From: Sphagnum compactum
Taxonomy: Eukaryota > Bryophyta > Sphagnopsida > Sphagnales
Assembly: GCA_965153455.1 (NCBI GenBank)
Contig: OZ234493.1
Span: 30,308,213 to 30,372,212, forward strand
Direction of reading: 5' to 3'
Length of the DNA stretch: 64,000 nucleotides
Shown one piece after another: positions 36,101-47,344 of this stretch. The notes under the pieces were generated by a model. It did not search any database. It was not told the origin of the DNA and worked only from the letters and a program-made list of their open reading frames with translations. Position numbers and translations under genes: made by a program. Each line of letters opens with the position of its first letter. The first letter of the stretch is position 1.

Positions 36101-36908
36101 TTGCCCCAATCGTGAAGCTCTAGCATCAAGGTATGCACTTTTCTCCATCCAATTTTGCAAATTTACAAAAAATACTTAGGACAAACAAAGAAAAGACGAT
36201 AGAGTTGGGTGTGGAAACTTTGCACTCATCAAGGGTTTGGAGCAAAGTTGTCTTGAAATAGTGATGTTGTAGCATCATCACATCAAAGTTGTTGTCAAGG
36301 CAAATTGTTGTGTGTGAAACTTGCTACGAATGTCAAATTTTCTATGGGTGTTGAAGAAGCTACATCATTATGTAAAACTTGCTACTAGAAATGAATGAAA
36401 CTTGATGTGTTGGCAATGGTGACAAGCATAAGGCCAATGGATCGATAGGAGCAAGAGTGAATTGGTGAGCTTACCCAATAGAACAATGAGCAATGACATT
36501 TGTAGTAATGGCAATGAGCAATGAGCAATAAACTTTAAATTTTGTTTCCCCATGCTACCGCCTGGGCTGGGGTATCACAAGAAAAATTAAAATAAAAATT
36601 ACCCTATAAATTTTCCCTTTTTCCTAAAGAGAAAACACTGAGGGCAGGGCAGGGCAGGGCAGGGCAAGCTTGAGGGGACATCATAGGTGTGGATGAACAG
36701 TTCTCATCCTCATCCACGAGCATCATCTTCTTCTTGCGGATCCTTCAGACATAACAAACGCTTTGGGTGTTTTAGGGTTTGAAGCTCTGGCTTTGGTTTT
36801 CGGTTTTGTGTTTTGTTTCTGGTGGTTTTGGGCGTGTTGTTAGTTTTCGCGAAGTGGGAGCGCACTCTGAGCTGTTTTGTCTGTAATTTTCAAGCTTTTC
36901 TTCTGCTT

Positions 36909-36943
<35 letters not shown>

Positions 36944-37674
36944 TCTTCTTCTTCTTCTTCGTCTTCTGATTTTTTGGCTCAGCTTATTGTTGTTGTCTGT
37001 AGAGTAGCTTACCTATTAGGGTTGAAAGCCGAAGGCGTCGGATTTTGCGTAATATTGCATAGCAAACCATTTTCTGTTATTTGAAAATAAACTTGTGTTC
37101 TCCTCTCCGATTTCCGAATTGAAACAGGGATCACTTCTGAAAGAAAAAGGAGAGAGAGGGTTTGTTGTGTTTGGGGTTTCCTGTTGTTTTCTGTTTTGGA
37201 ATAGAGACCCCTTTTTTCTGAGTGGATCGGTCTTTTTTTCGAAATTCTGGTAGAAATCCGCACACCCTTTTCCAGGATTTGCTCAGACTTTTTCTTTGGA
37301 TTTCAGGTGGACACGAAGATCGGAACAGGCCTGGTGGAAATTGTCTCAGAAAAGGAGGAAGGAAAAGGAATGCAAACAGGGTTTTGTTTAAGATTGGTCT
37401 GGATACAGATCGTTCTTGGACCGATTTGGAGAAGGGAGGCCTACTTATGATGAGAAGGATTTTGCGGTTTACAATCCAAAGAGGTGAGAATTGGAACATG
37501 GAGATTGCTGTTGTTGATATGAAGAAGATTAGGGTTCTGGTGGAGCATTTGGAATTAGACGAGAATCAAGAGATAAGATCCTGAGGTATGTGAACAATTA
37601 GAGGTAGAAGAGATTTGGTTGCAGATTGAAAGGGGAGAGAGCGAGGTAGGGGGAAGAAATTAGAGCTCTAGGAG
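36101..37674 (+). promoter_or_regulatory. Upstream region and leader of the SP1-like gene
   Basis: No gene in 36100-36640. The leader region contains a (GGGCA)5-type repeat at 36642-36666 and a (CTA)n(CTT)n microsatellite at about 36907-36961. A donor-like GAG/GTATGTG near 37584 suggests the leader may be spliced before the coding exon. Short open frames in this stretch (for example 37222-37584) look like leader shadows, not a protein. Confidence 0.45.
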
Positions 37675-38721
37675 ATGCTGTCCTGGAGTGGTATCACACT
37701 CTGCCTCAGTGGAGCAGCACTCTACTATCTCAGTCGGAACACAGGCAGAGATGCCTTAACTTTAAAATCTGTGAAAAGGGTGAACCAGCTTCAAGACCTT
37801 GCTTTATTGCTACAGTCAGCATGCAAAGTTCTTCCGGTAGTGGTTACAGTTGTGGGTCGAGTAGGCTCAGATACGCCCATCACTTGCGAGCACAGCAGTT
37901 TGCGAGGAGTGATTCTTGAAGAAACTGCAGAGCAACACTTTCTGAAGCACAATGACACGGGCTCATGGATTCAGGATTCCGCTCTCATGCTCTCTGTCAG
38001 CAAAGAAGTTCCATGGTACTTGGAAGATGGAACAGGGCGGGCCTACATAGTAGGTGCCCGAAATGCCACTGGCATGGAGCTCACCATTGCCAGTGAGGTT
38101 TTTGAAGAATCTGGTCGGTCACTGGTTCGTGGCACTCTGGACTATTTGCAAGGTCTGAAAATGCTGGGAGTGAAGAGAGTTGAGAGGGTGCTTCCCACTG
38201 GCACTGCCCTTACAGTAGTGGGTGAAGTAGTTCAAGATGATCGAGGGTTGATCCGAATCCAGAAACCGCACAAGGGCCCATTTTATGTAACCCCAAAAAG
38301 CATAGAACAGCTGATCATGAACCTGGGCAAATGGTCAAGATGGTATAAGTACCTGTCAGTAGGTGTCACATGTGTTGGGTTGTACCTGGTTGTTTCATGT
38401 GCTGCCAAACATGTGATGGAGAAGCGGCGCCGAGCAGCCCTGCACAGAAGGGTGATGGAAGCAGCAGCGCAGAGGCTCAGACAGACAGCGATGGAGGGTG
38501 AGATGGCTGAAGGCCTAAATGAGCAGGATAATAAGGATGCAATCTTGATAAAGGAAGGTCATGCACCAAACTTGTGTGTGATTTGCTTGGAGCAAGATTA
38601 CAATTCAGTTTTTGTGCCATGTGGGCATATGTGTTGTTGTATGTCCTGCTCAGCCCAGCTCACAAATTGTCCTCTTTGTCGGCACCGCATTGACCAACTT
38701 GTGAGAGCATATCGGCACTAA
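37675..38721 (+). CDS. SP1: SP1/SPL1-like chloroplast outer-membrane RING E3 ubiquitin ligase (MUL1/MULAN family)
   Basis: Single exon, 348 residues, the usual family length. In Arabidopsis, SP1 ubiquitinates TOC import components so that CHLORAD removes them, which remodels the chloroplast import machinery. The N-terminal membrane segment is LSWSGITLCLSGAALYYLS (2-20). The central GIDE/BAM-type domain faces the intermembrane space and contains VGRVGSDTPITCEHSSLRGV, ETAEQHFLKHNDTGSW, ALMLSVSKEVPW and SLVRGTLDYLQGLKMLGVKR, all close to known SP1. A second membrane segment lies near residues 223-245 (YLSVGVTCVGLYLVVSC). A C-terminal C3HC4 RING at about 301-338 (CVICLEQDYNSVFVPCGHMC, NCPLCRHR) has all zinc ligands. 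SPL1 is the alternative paralogue name. The frame is intact. Confidence 0.93.
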   Translation: MLSWSGITLCLSGAALYYLSRNTGRDALTLKSVKRVNQLQDLALLLQSACKVLPVVVTVVGRVGSDTPITCEHSSLRGVILEETAEQHFLKHNDTGSWIQDSALMLSVSKEVPWYLEDGTGRAYIVGARNATGMELTIASEVFEESGRSLVRGTLDYLQGLKMLGVKRVERVLPTGTALTVVGEVVQDDRGLIRIQKPHKGPFYVTPKSIEQLIMNLGKWSRWYKYLSVGVTCVGLYLVVSCAAKHVMEKRRRAALHRRVMEAAAQRLRQTAMEGEMAEGLNEQDNKDAILIKEGHAPNLCVICLEQDYNSVFVPCGHMCCCMSCSAQLTNCPLCRHRIDQLVRAYRH

Positions 38722-39510
38722 CTTTTTTTGCTCCCAAGCAAGTCTCAGATATGATTTGCAGAGTGAATGACTTTGTGATCTACTATTCCATGAGGAATTT
38801 TTTAGCAGTTTCCAATGCATGTTGATTAACCTGTCATTGACTTTTCGATGAACTGGAGGTTGTAGCAGTAATGCAACAAACTCCAAGATTGCTTGACTTT
38901 CTATGATTCTCTGGATATTGGTTCTGTTGTGATTTCTTTCACCTAAACTGATCAGGTTGGGGTGTGGAGTGCATGCATTGAGAGGCTAGCTAGTGCATGA
39001 GGAGTGTTTCCTTATTCAGGGTTAGTTTGATGCATTGACCAAGTTTCCTCAGTATTGATACTTGAAGTACTTGTTTATGATTTATCCACCACCTTTCAGA
39101 GATTTGATTGATGCAATTGATGTATTCAAAGGAGGTTTCTACTTGACAATGGAGAAGTTAAGGAAGAGGAAGTTTTCACTATGCTTATCAAGCTCTGATT
39201 TTCCAGTTTACATTTGCCCTAACAACTATTGTAAAATCTGTTAAAGAAGAGGGGAGAGCCTCTCAATGCCTAGGGTGTAGGATTTGAATTAACAATGTCT
39301 AACTGCAAGAGCTGGCATTGAACCTCTGTAGTAGGTTCCAGTGAGGACTAGGAGACAAAAGTTTGCTCATTGTTTTGTAGCCATTACAGGTAAGTATGAT
39401 GTGAAGTTCTGTCAATTCAATTCCTCACAGAAGTTGCCTGTTGAAGGTGCATGCCTAATGGATTGGAATGCTTGATGTTTTACAGACAAACCGAAGAAAA
39501 TTACATGCAA

Positions 39511-39870
39511 ATCCAGGTGTCATCCCCTCTTTCTTTTTTTTTGCAACTTCCAAACTCCTTGTGTGCTAGCAATGTGCAAAGGTAGTAGAGATTTTGAATC
39601 CAGGTATCATCTCCTTTCTATTTAGCCCCTCCAGATTTCTTGTGTGCTGGCCAGTTGCAAGGATAGAGCTGTTGAATCTTGGTACCTATCATCTTGTTTT
39701 TTCTTGCTCCTCCATCTCCAAGTTTGCTCCTCCAAATTCCTTTGTGTGATTCAGAACTGGATAGAGCTGTTGAATCCAGGTATCTACCATCTTGTTCTCT
39801 TGCTTCTCCATCTCTTTGTCTGCTCTAAATTTCTGGCATGATAGCAACTTCCAAGGATAGAGCTTCTTGT
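39511..39870. repeat. Imperfect tandem repeat, about four copies
   Basis: Units begin with AATCCAGGTRTCATC-type sequence near 39510, 39598, 39675 (AATCTTGGTACC) and 39774, and carry CCAAATTCCTTGTGTG and GCAAGGATAGAGCTGTTGAA blocks. Unit length varies from about 80 to 100 bp. Lies in the 3' flank of the SP1-like gene. Confidence 0.6.
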
Positions 39871-40409
39871 CTATATGGACCTGAAAAGCATTGGGCTGTT
39901 CATGGCATTGCACTTTCCTTTTGGATTACCAATGTTTTGGGCATTGGCATGGGCTGTCTGGTCCTTGATACTCGCACCCTCTCTTTCCATTGCTTCCTTC
40001 TTGCTTTGTTGAATTTCGTTGGTGGGGGCGACATTGTATGTGTTTTTGGGAGACAGAAGAGGGGGAAGTCAAAGAACCATTGATAATGATCATCTTTATC
40101 TGCTTGGAGTTTGGTGCTTTCAAGGAGAGTGGATCAGGCAGGGTTGATCCAAGGATGTCAGGGTTTAGTTTTCCACTTTGCTTACAATATAAGGGACAAA
40201 ATGAGCATGAGCAATAATTCTAGGAATCTAGAAGGAGGAATCAAAGAATTAGACCAGCAGCAGCTGCCAATAATTGTGTGCAAAGCACAGTTGCAAGGTA
40301 ACGAAACTCCTCATTACCATCATGGACTTCATCCACATCATGATGGTGCTATTTATGTACAGCAGTTAGCTTTTTAGGAGCTTCAAGCAAAGCTGCTACT
40401 GTTAGTCTC

Positions 40410-40474
40410 TTTCCATTAGGCTACAACTGATGATAGTTACACACAGTGATGTGATCATAGCAGCCTAATGGAAA
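40410..40474. repeat. Foldback element, diverged copy 2
   Basis: Begins TTTCCATTAGGCT and ends AGCCTAATGGAAA, the same termini as the 66-bp element at 15267. The inner arms are diverged (TGATGTGATCATAGC). Length is 65 bp. Confidence 0.75.
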
Positions 40475-40756
40475 GCCACTGAAATGATATAGGGCCTTGT
40501 TTCTTGCTGTGGGAACATTTGTTTTCCATTGGAGAGTTGCAAGTGCATTGAAAATATGTAATTAATCATGTTAGGAACTCCGGGAACACATGTTCTGATG
40601 GAAAAAAGGACAGATGTCATTGTAAAGCGAGTCACAATTTGACGCTTGGCTCCTGCAATTGGCCAATGCTTGACCAGTAACATGACTTAGAGCTGTCAAC
40701 TTAGAGCTATGAGACGACTGTGAGCCCAGTTAGTTGGAAAAACATAATGGAAAGTT

Positions 40757-40783
40757 GCTGTGATCACAGCAGCCTAATGGAAA
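40757..40783. repeat. Foldback element, single-arm copy 3
   Basis: Only the right arm, GCTGTGATCACAGCAGCCTA followed by ATGGAAA, is present, 280 bp from copy 2. The left arm is reduced to AATGGAAAGTT. This is probably a truncated copy. Confidence 0.65.
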
Positions 40784-41030
40784 AGATGTCCTAATTGTGA
40801 ATCGTCTTCACTGTTCCAACAACAATCAAAGTGGGCCCCTCACCCTTTCCCCACCATTTGATACGTGGAATCACGTCATCATCAGCAGCAGCAGATCATG
40901 ATCATGAGCTGCTGCAGCAGCAACAACAGAGATTGGAAGATGGAATGTTCGGACATCACAGTACAGAGGTTGCTTGCATCGAGGTTGCATCAAACCCTGT
41001 AGGTGAAGAAGGGGTTTGTAAGCATTAAGG

Positions 41031-41032
<2 letters not shown>

Positions 41033-41063
<31 letters not shown>
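41033..41063. repeat. CT microsatellite
   Basis: About 15 CT units in the probable leader or promoter of the IQ-motif gene, a common place for such repeats in plants. Confidence 0.8.
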
Positions 41064-41065
<2 letters not shown>

Positions 41066-42149
41066 ACGAAGGGGCGGAGGACGCCTGAGGGTTTGGGTTG
41101 GTTAGGGATTTGATGGGTCCGAGGAAAACACGCCTCAAAAGCATGAGCAATGGCGGTTGAAGCCGTGGACCTTGAGGAAGAAGAATCTTCTCCTCTTTGA
41201 TCAAGGGTACTCGGTCCAAAAGAGCCATGTGGATCGCAGGTCTGGTTCTTCTCCTCGTCTTGACTCTTGTTGCGGCTTCCGAATCTTCGGCAGCTTTTGA
41301 TGTTCGCTGTGGAAGATCTCTCTCTGAACATGCTGCAGATCCCTGAGGAGGAGGACTGTAATCTCCTGAGTTTTGGAGGTTTTGGGATTTTGTTGTTGTC
41401 TTTCTTCTTCTCTAGGGTTGGGGTTTTTTGCCTCCTCTTGTTCCTGTTTGGTTATTTATGTTTCTTAGAACCAAGATCTCTACTGACTTATTATATCATC
41501 AGATCATCTCTGGATGCTAGTTCAGGTTGACTGCGATCGCGAATGCACGAAGAAGCAAGCTATCAGTACTTATAACTACTTTGGAAGAAGAGAGATTTCT
41601 TCTCTTTCATGTAGCTTCAAGCATCTGCAATGATCGAATACAATAAATGGGAACAGATTGCTGCAGTGGTTGATTTTAACTATGGCTTCTTGCAAGGTTT
41701 TGCTGGGAATCAGCCAAAGGTCTTCAATCTTTTCAGCAGACTGCGATATCCTCAGAGATTTTGATGTATGTCATGCTCCAGTGGGAACAGATTTACTGCG
41801 ATTCTTAGCCCATGGATTGCAAGATTGTTTTGTGAATCAAGCAGTGTTGTGAGATCTATGTGGGTCAGCAGAGACTGCGATCTATGCACTCAGAGATTTT
41901 GGCACTTGTGGGAGTTGAGTCCGGATGGTCCAGTTTCTTACACTTAGTATTTTCTCCAACAGGAATGCCATGGCTGTAGCATGATCATTATGTTAGAATG
42001 TCATGAATGGCCAGCTTCAAGAAGCAGTTAGCAGAATCCTAGAGGATTGCTGCAAGCATAAGGAACAGCATTGAGACAGGATTTGGAAACTAGGGTAAAG
42101 AGATAAGCCAGGCAGGCAGGCAAGCAAGCTTGGGTTCAGAAGCTCTCAA

Positions 42150-45100
42150 ATGGCATTGAATAAGGGACCACCCGGATCTGGGCATGGGTCATCATCGAGG
42201 CAGAGGTTGAAGCAGAGATTTGCATGCACATCGGGCATGCTTGTTGTCCATGAGGAGGATGAGCACCAAGCTAGTGTGGTTCATAACACTGCTTCAGCTA
42301 CTCGAAACTTCTTCAGCTCCCTATCAGGGTTCAGGCCACTTGTAGGCCAAAATAGGCAAAGGTCATGGCTTGTGCGAGATATGAGCTTGCCCAACTACTT
42401 GGATAGATTAGACACAGGTAGCAATGGCTCATCATCTTTCAGTGACTCCGTCAGTGCCTTTTCCAGTAATTTTGGGAGTGCACTTGACTTACCACAGTTG
42501 TTTGCAGTTGAAGATGCATGGTCAACTGGGGTGAAGCAGGTAGCACTGGAGAATCAGCAAGCTGTGGTGCAGCAGAGCCACTTGGAGGTGGGTCAAACTT
42601 CCTCCACATCTGGCCCAGGTGAGAACCAAGCTCTTCTCAAAGATCTGCCCATACACAGAAGTGAAGATGATTCCCATCTTCTTTTTGATGGAGAAGTAGG
42701 GAAGGATGAATTACGGGTGTGCGGTGACATAGAGGACCTTGATACACTCATTGTCCCTGCAGCTGCCAGTAGGTCCACTGAGGAGGAGGAGGAGCCATTC
42801 ATGGTTCTGGAACAGTCTCTTGATCCTCTTCAATCATCCAGAAATGGGTTTGCTTTGAGCAGGGACAATTTGCATGACATTTCAGAAGTTGCAAAAGAGA
42901 AAGCAAAGGATCCTGATGTCCAAAACAAAACCTCTCCTGAAACAGAGATACAGCAACATCAAAAGGCTGTCAGTGCAGTTATTTGTACTCAGGCCATGTA
43001 CCAATCTTCTAGTGCTCAGGCTGCTTTCAGATTGAAGCATGCTGCAGCTTTGAGGATCCAGAGCTTCTACAGAGGGTGGCTGGCCAGAAGAAATCAGAGA
43101 GTATGGATTGCAGGTTTGGTGAAGCTACAGGCTTGTGTTCGGAGGAACCAAGTATGCAAGCAGTACCACCAGCTACACAATGTAGTGCTCATGCTTCAGA
43201 GGAAATGGAGGTTTGCCAGAAGGAGGAATTTGCAACTGCAGCAGAGTGAAGTGCTCAAATGTGCAGCTATCAAAGTACAGAGTTCCTACAGAAGCTGGGT
43301 TGCAAGGAAAAATTTCAAGGTTGACCTTGAAAGAGTAGTGATGCTGCAGTCCCTTGTTCGAAGAAGGAATGTACAGAAGTGGTTCTGCCAGCTTCGTGAT
43401 GCAACTCTCACACTTCAGAGAATATGGAGGGCTTCTAAACTGCAACAATCACAACTGCAGAGTGAAGCAGAGGAGTGGGCAGCTGTCAGAATACAGAGCT
43501 CTTTTAGAGGTTGGGTTTCGAGAAAGAACTTCAAGGCAGACATTGGCAGAGTGGTGATGCTACAAGCGTGTGTTCGTAGGAATCAAGTCCAGAAGGAGTA
43601 CCAGCAGGTGTACAACGCAGTTATCATTCTCCAAGGAAGTTGGCAATCCTTCAAGAGGCAGCAACGAGTACAGGAAGAATGTCGGGGACATGCTGCTCTG
43701 AAGATTCAGAGTATTTACAGGGCTTGGTTAGTTCGGAGACACTATAGAATGTGTAGAGATGGAGTTCTGAAGATACAGGCATGGATAAGGATGAAGCAAG
43801 TCAGAAGAAAGTACCAACAGCAGTACAATGCAGTCCTCAAACTGCAAGAATTGTGGAGGGCAGCCAGATTACATCGTTTAGAATTGTGCAAATTGCATGA
43901 GTGTGCAACAGCTGTTGTGATCCAAAAATCATGGCGGGGTCATCATCAGCGGCAGCTCTATAGACTTGAGCTTCACTTGCAGCATCAATCTGCACAAAGA
44001 ATCCAAGTTAGTTGGCGAGGTTTTCGGTCCCTCCAACTCTTACGGGTGGAAAAGTGGGTCAGAGAAAGAGCTGCCATATGTCTGCAGGCTGTCATTCGAG
44101 GGCATCAGGTTAGGCAGGGTATATTGCAGCAGAAAACTGCTGCATCCATTCTTGAGCAGCACAGGCAGGTCCTTTGTGCTGTTGTAACAATCCAGTCAGT
44201 TTTTCGAGCTTTTAAATACCGAAGAGATTACCTCAACCTGCAGCAAAAGGTCTTGCTTATTCAGCGAATGTGGCGTACATCCCAGCAGAAATCACAACTT
44301 GTATCTGCACTACTGAAATCAAAAGCTGTTGATGTGACACAAATTGTTGGACACCCTGAAGCTGAGGAAGTTTCAGCAGTTGCTGTTGCTGAGGAGAGGT
44401 TTACTGAGCCTAAGCAACCAAAACACAGAGAAGAGGAAAGGCAAATTTTGACTTCCGATCCTGGTTTGCATATGGAATCTGTCGAGGCAGCTGTTTATCC
44501 AAAGACCACAGATGTGGAAAGTGGAGAACTGGAGCAGCCAACATTCTCAACTCTAAGACCCAATAGCTCATCTGTAGAAGACTGGAATAATCTGCAAGTA
44601 GATGAGCTTGATGAATGTTTGGACACCTTCTTGGCAGCTCTGCCTTTAGCTTCCCACTCTAGACGGCAGTCTATGTGTCTTGATATTGACCCAACACCAT
44701 CTGGTGCACTTTGTGTGGGAACCACAGTGTTTGGAAGAGCTGACAATATTTTCACTCCTGCAATATCCGACATGAACTCTTCAAATACAAATGAGGAGCA
44801 ACAGCGGCAGGATGTGCAATGTGCGAGTGCAAATGAGGTGTGTGCAACTGTGATGACCCAGGATCCACAACCCAGTCATAATGACAGGACATTGTCCCAT
44901 GCCAGTTATTCACAAGAAAGCATCAGTGATCAGGTATTGTACATCTGCAGGGTTTTCTTTTTACAATTGTATATATAATTGTTGTTTCAGATTCTTGTGG
45001 GACTGAATGTTGCTCCTTCATTTTCATGTCAGGGATCATCACCTCCAGTGAATGGCAAGGGTTGCTCAAAGCCTCTCAAGAGTTCAAACAGGGATGAGGA

Positions 45101-45704
45101 GCGATTACAACAGTTTGCACAGGTTTTTCTTACAATGCGCCAGATATCAATTCAGCAACAGCGGGCACAATCTGCTCCACCATTCCCACCTTCCTCCTCA
45201 ATTGCTCAACTCTCCTCAGAGGAGAGCTCTGTCTCTTCAAGTCCACAACAGGGTGAACTGAATCTGACCACTGGAGTCAGCACTATCCAGAATGGACACG
45301 TGTCTTTGGAAATTAGGGATTGTATTCAGACACCTGAGAATCATGATGAAAGAGGACTCTCACAGGTGTATAACACAGGTACTGCAAATGCTCAAGATGT
45401 GGTGCTGGATATGGTGGAGCTTTTGAAAATGATGGAGCAATACTGTGACAGAGAGGCAGATGCAGCTGCTGATGCAACAAGCTCTAAGTCTATTTCTGGA
45501 GGTGATGACATTGAGGGTGGAAGAGCTTGGAACCTGCAAAAGAATGGCTACAGACACACCTCCACAGCTGCACTTGGGATTAAGCATTTCAGACTACCAG
45601 ATGTTAATGTCGTTTTGATTGTGCTTGTTGCTATGGTAGTGTACACTAGGACTGTGTGCCGTGATGTTTTCTCCAGGACCCGCCGGTTGCATCGCAAACC
45701 GTAA
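42150..45704 (+). CDS. Large multi-IQ calmodulin-binding protein with C-terminal transmembrane segment
   Basis: Two exons (42150-44933 and 45033-45704, GT-AG, phase 0) give 1151 residues. After a Ser-rich N-terminus, residues about 290-720 are a run of at least ten IQ-type motifs, such as AALRIQSFYRGWLARR, AAIKVQSSYRSWVARK, AAVRIQSSFRGWVSRK, AALKIQSIYRAWLVRR and TAVVIQKSWRGHHQRQ. They lie within a higher-order unit of about 75-80 residues repeated four times (IQ helix, VVMLQxxVRR, QLxxAxxxLQxxW). IQ motifs bind calmodulin or calmodulin-like proteins. The C-terminal region is low-complexity, then a hydrophobic helix VNVVLIVLVAMVVYTRTVC about 20 residues from the end suggests tail anchoring with a short basic tail. 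Known plant IQ groups (IQD, IQM, myosin, CAMTA, ASPM) lack this layout as far as I recall, so no name is given. Confidence 0.8.
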
Positions 45705-47344
45705 AAGTGCTGCTGAAGGCCTGGAGGGGTGGATTATAAACTTTGTGCTATGATTCCTTTCATGTTTGCTGCTTTCTATGAAGGTGCACACAATGTCATC
45801 CTCAAATGTTTAGCAACAGCAAATTTCATACCACTTGCTTTTCACTTTGTTCAGAAAGCATACCACCATTGTGTTTCTGATCAGACCCAAGTTTAGGGAC
45901 TTGTGCCAAACTGCAATAGCAGACACAATAGAGTCCTGTTGAGCCACTCTGATTGTATGGTAGAGGGACAGCCTGCCATTACACTTACATTCTCGAGTAC
46001 TGAAACAGCATGGTAGTGTAGATTCAGAGATAATTTATTTAGAAGCCCCCAGTTTGTCCTGCCACATTCACCACAGTACAGAAGGTGCTGAAGTGGTGAG
46101 TACTGTATACTGTCATATGGAGGCAACTGTGGTTGTCTCAATGAGGAACAAGTGTATCTGTATCAGCATAGAGAGTGGAGCAAAAAACATTCATTATTCA
46201 AAGTTTTGTTCAGTTTTTTTCATGTTTCACTCTCTCTTCTATGACCTTTCTTTCACTAAGTTGCTTGGAGTAAATAAAGAGATTGAACTGGTGGGTCTGC
46301 AATCACTAGTCCCAAAGAGTGCTGTTCACCACATCACAATGCACATTACATTTCTACCATAACATTCTCTGCACCAAGGTACACATCGAGTTGATTTAAT
46401 AACATGTGGATTTTCATGTCTTTCCTTTGTTGTGTTTAAATGAAGTATGTGATTTTTTAACAATGTGAGGTTTAAGGATCTTAGTTGAGGAAGATGACAA
46501 GTGATTTTTCAAATGAAAAACTGATATTTTTGCCTTTCAACTTTGAAGAGAATCTATCTATTAAGGGAGGCAGTTTGTTTATTTGTCATGTTGAGATCTC
46601 CCAAACCACAGTGCATCTTGTTGTGTTCTTGGTACCATTCGAAACCCTTACGAGTAGGGGTGCACAGAGGTGATTTAGTAGGTGGGCTGTAGAAGTTTTT
46701 CGAAATCTTGCTTTGTACTGGTAACCTCTATGAATGCCGTATCTAAATGTGGTGACTTCTCACAGTTTTCTCTCAAAATATGACAAATGTTGCAAAAATT
46801 TCCAAATTTTTTTTTGTCACCATAGTAGGAAAATTCACCAGAAAAAAACCAGAGCAGCACATGCCACACTATCTATCTATTAAAGAAGGTAGTTTACTTG
46901 TTTTGTTTATTTTGTTTTCCAGATCGAGATCTCCCAATACACAACATTGCCTCACTGTGATCTTGAAAACATTGGAAAACCCTCGATGAGTACAGGTGCA
47001 TTGAGGCGGTTTTATAATGTTCAAACTTATGGTGCAAGAGTTATTGAATATTGAGCAATTTTGTCATTGGAAATCCAACTAAATTACAAAAACTGGTTTT
47101 GGAAGGAGACAATTAGTTGGGTAACAAGTTTACGCTTGGGCCAACAGCACAGGCCACACTAGTCAGAATGTATTCAAAGTGTTGCAGACTAAATTGAAGT
47201 ATTTCTCGGCAATAGCAGTTGTAAATAGTTGTGTAGGGGGACTCAGGAGTGTGATCCATGCAAGAAAAAGATAAGGCAAAATGCCTCATTGAAACCCATA
47301 ACCCTAAATTATTGGCATGTAAGCTATTTGAGAGTGGGAGAGTT
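45705..47344. other. Convergent intergenic region between the IQ gene and the permease gene
   Basis: Contains the 3'UTRs of two converging genes. A diverged direct repeat lies at about 46555-46680 and 46875-47010, sharing TATCTATTAA, GAGATCTCCCAA and a GAGTA...GGTGCA block. No coding gene is seen. Confidence 0.45.

Larger units (their letters stand above)
38722..42149. other. Intergenic region: 3'UTR of the SP1-like gene and leader of the IQ gene
   Basis: No convincing gene. Contains an imperfect tandem repeat at about 39511-39870 (four copies of a 90-135-bp unit with AATCCAGGTATCAT and GGATAGAGCTGTTG), two foldback copies (40410-40474, 40757-40783), CAG/CAA-rich sequence at 40880-40930 and a CT microsatellite at 41033-41063. 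The open frame at 40831-41028 has a polyglutamine look but no family match. Sequence from about 41040 on resembles the leader of the IQ gene. Confidence 0.45.

Noticed and set aside
40831-41028. Small protein with HHLIRG and poly-Gln near the IQ gene leader
   Set aside because: Microsatellite-like CAG/CAA composition, no family match, and it sits in leader-like DNA; insufficient support as a gene.
42593-42802. Minus-strand open frames inside the IQ gene (also 43173-43448, 44495-44773)
   Set aside because: Shadows of the real frame. The plus-strand protein shows repeated IQ motifs and clean splice sites.
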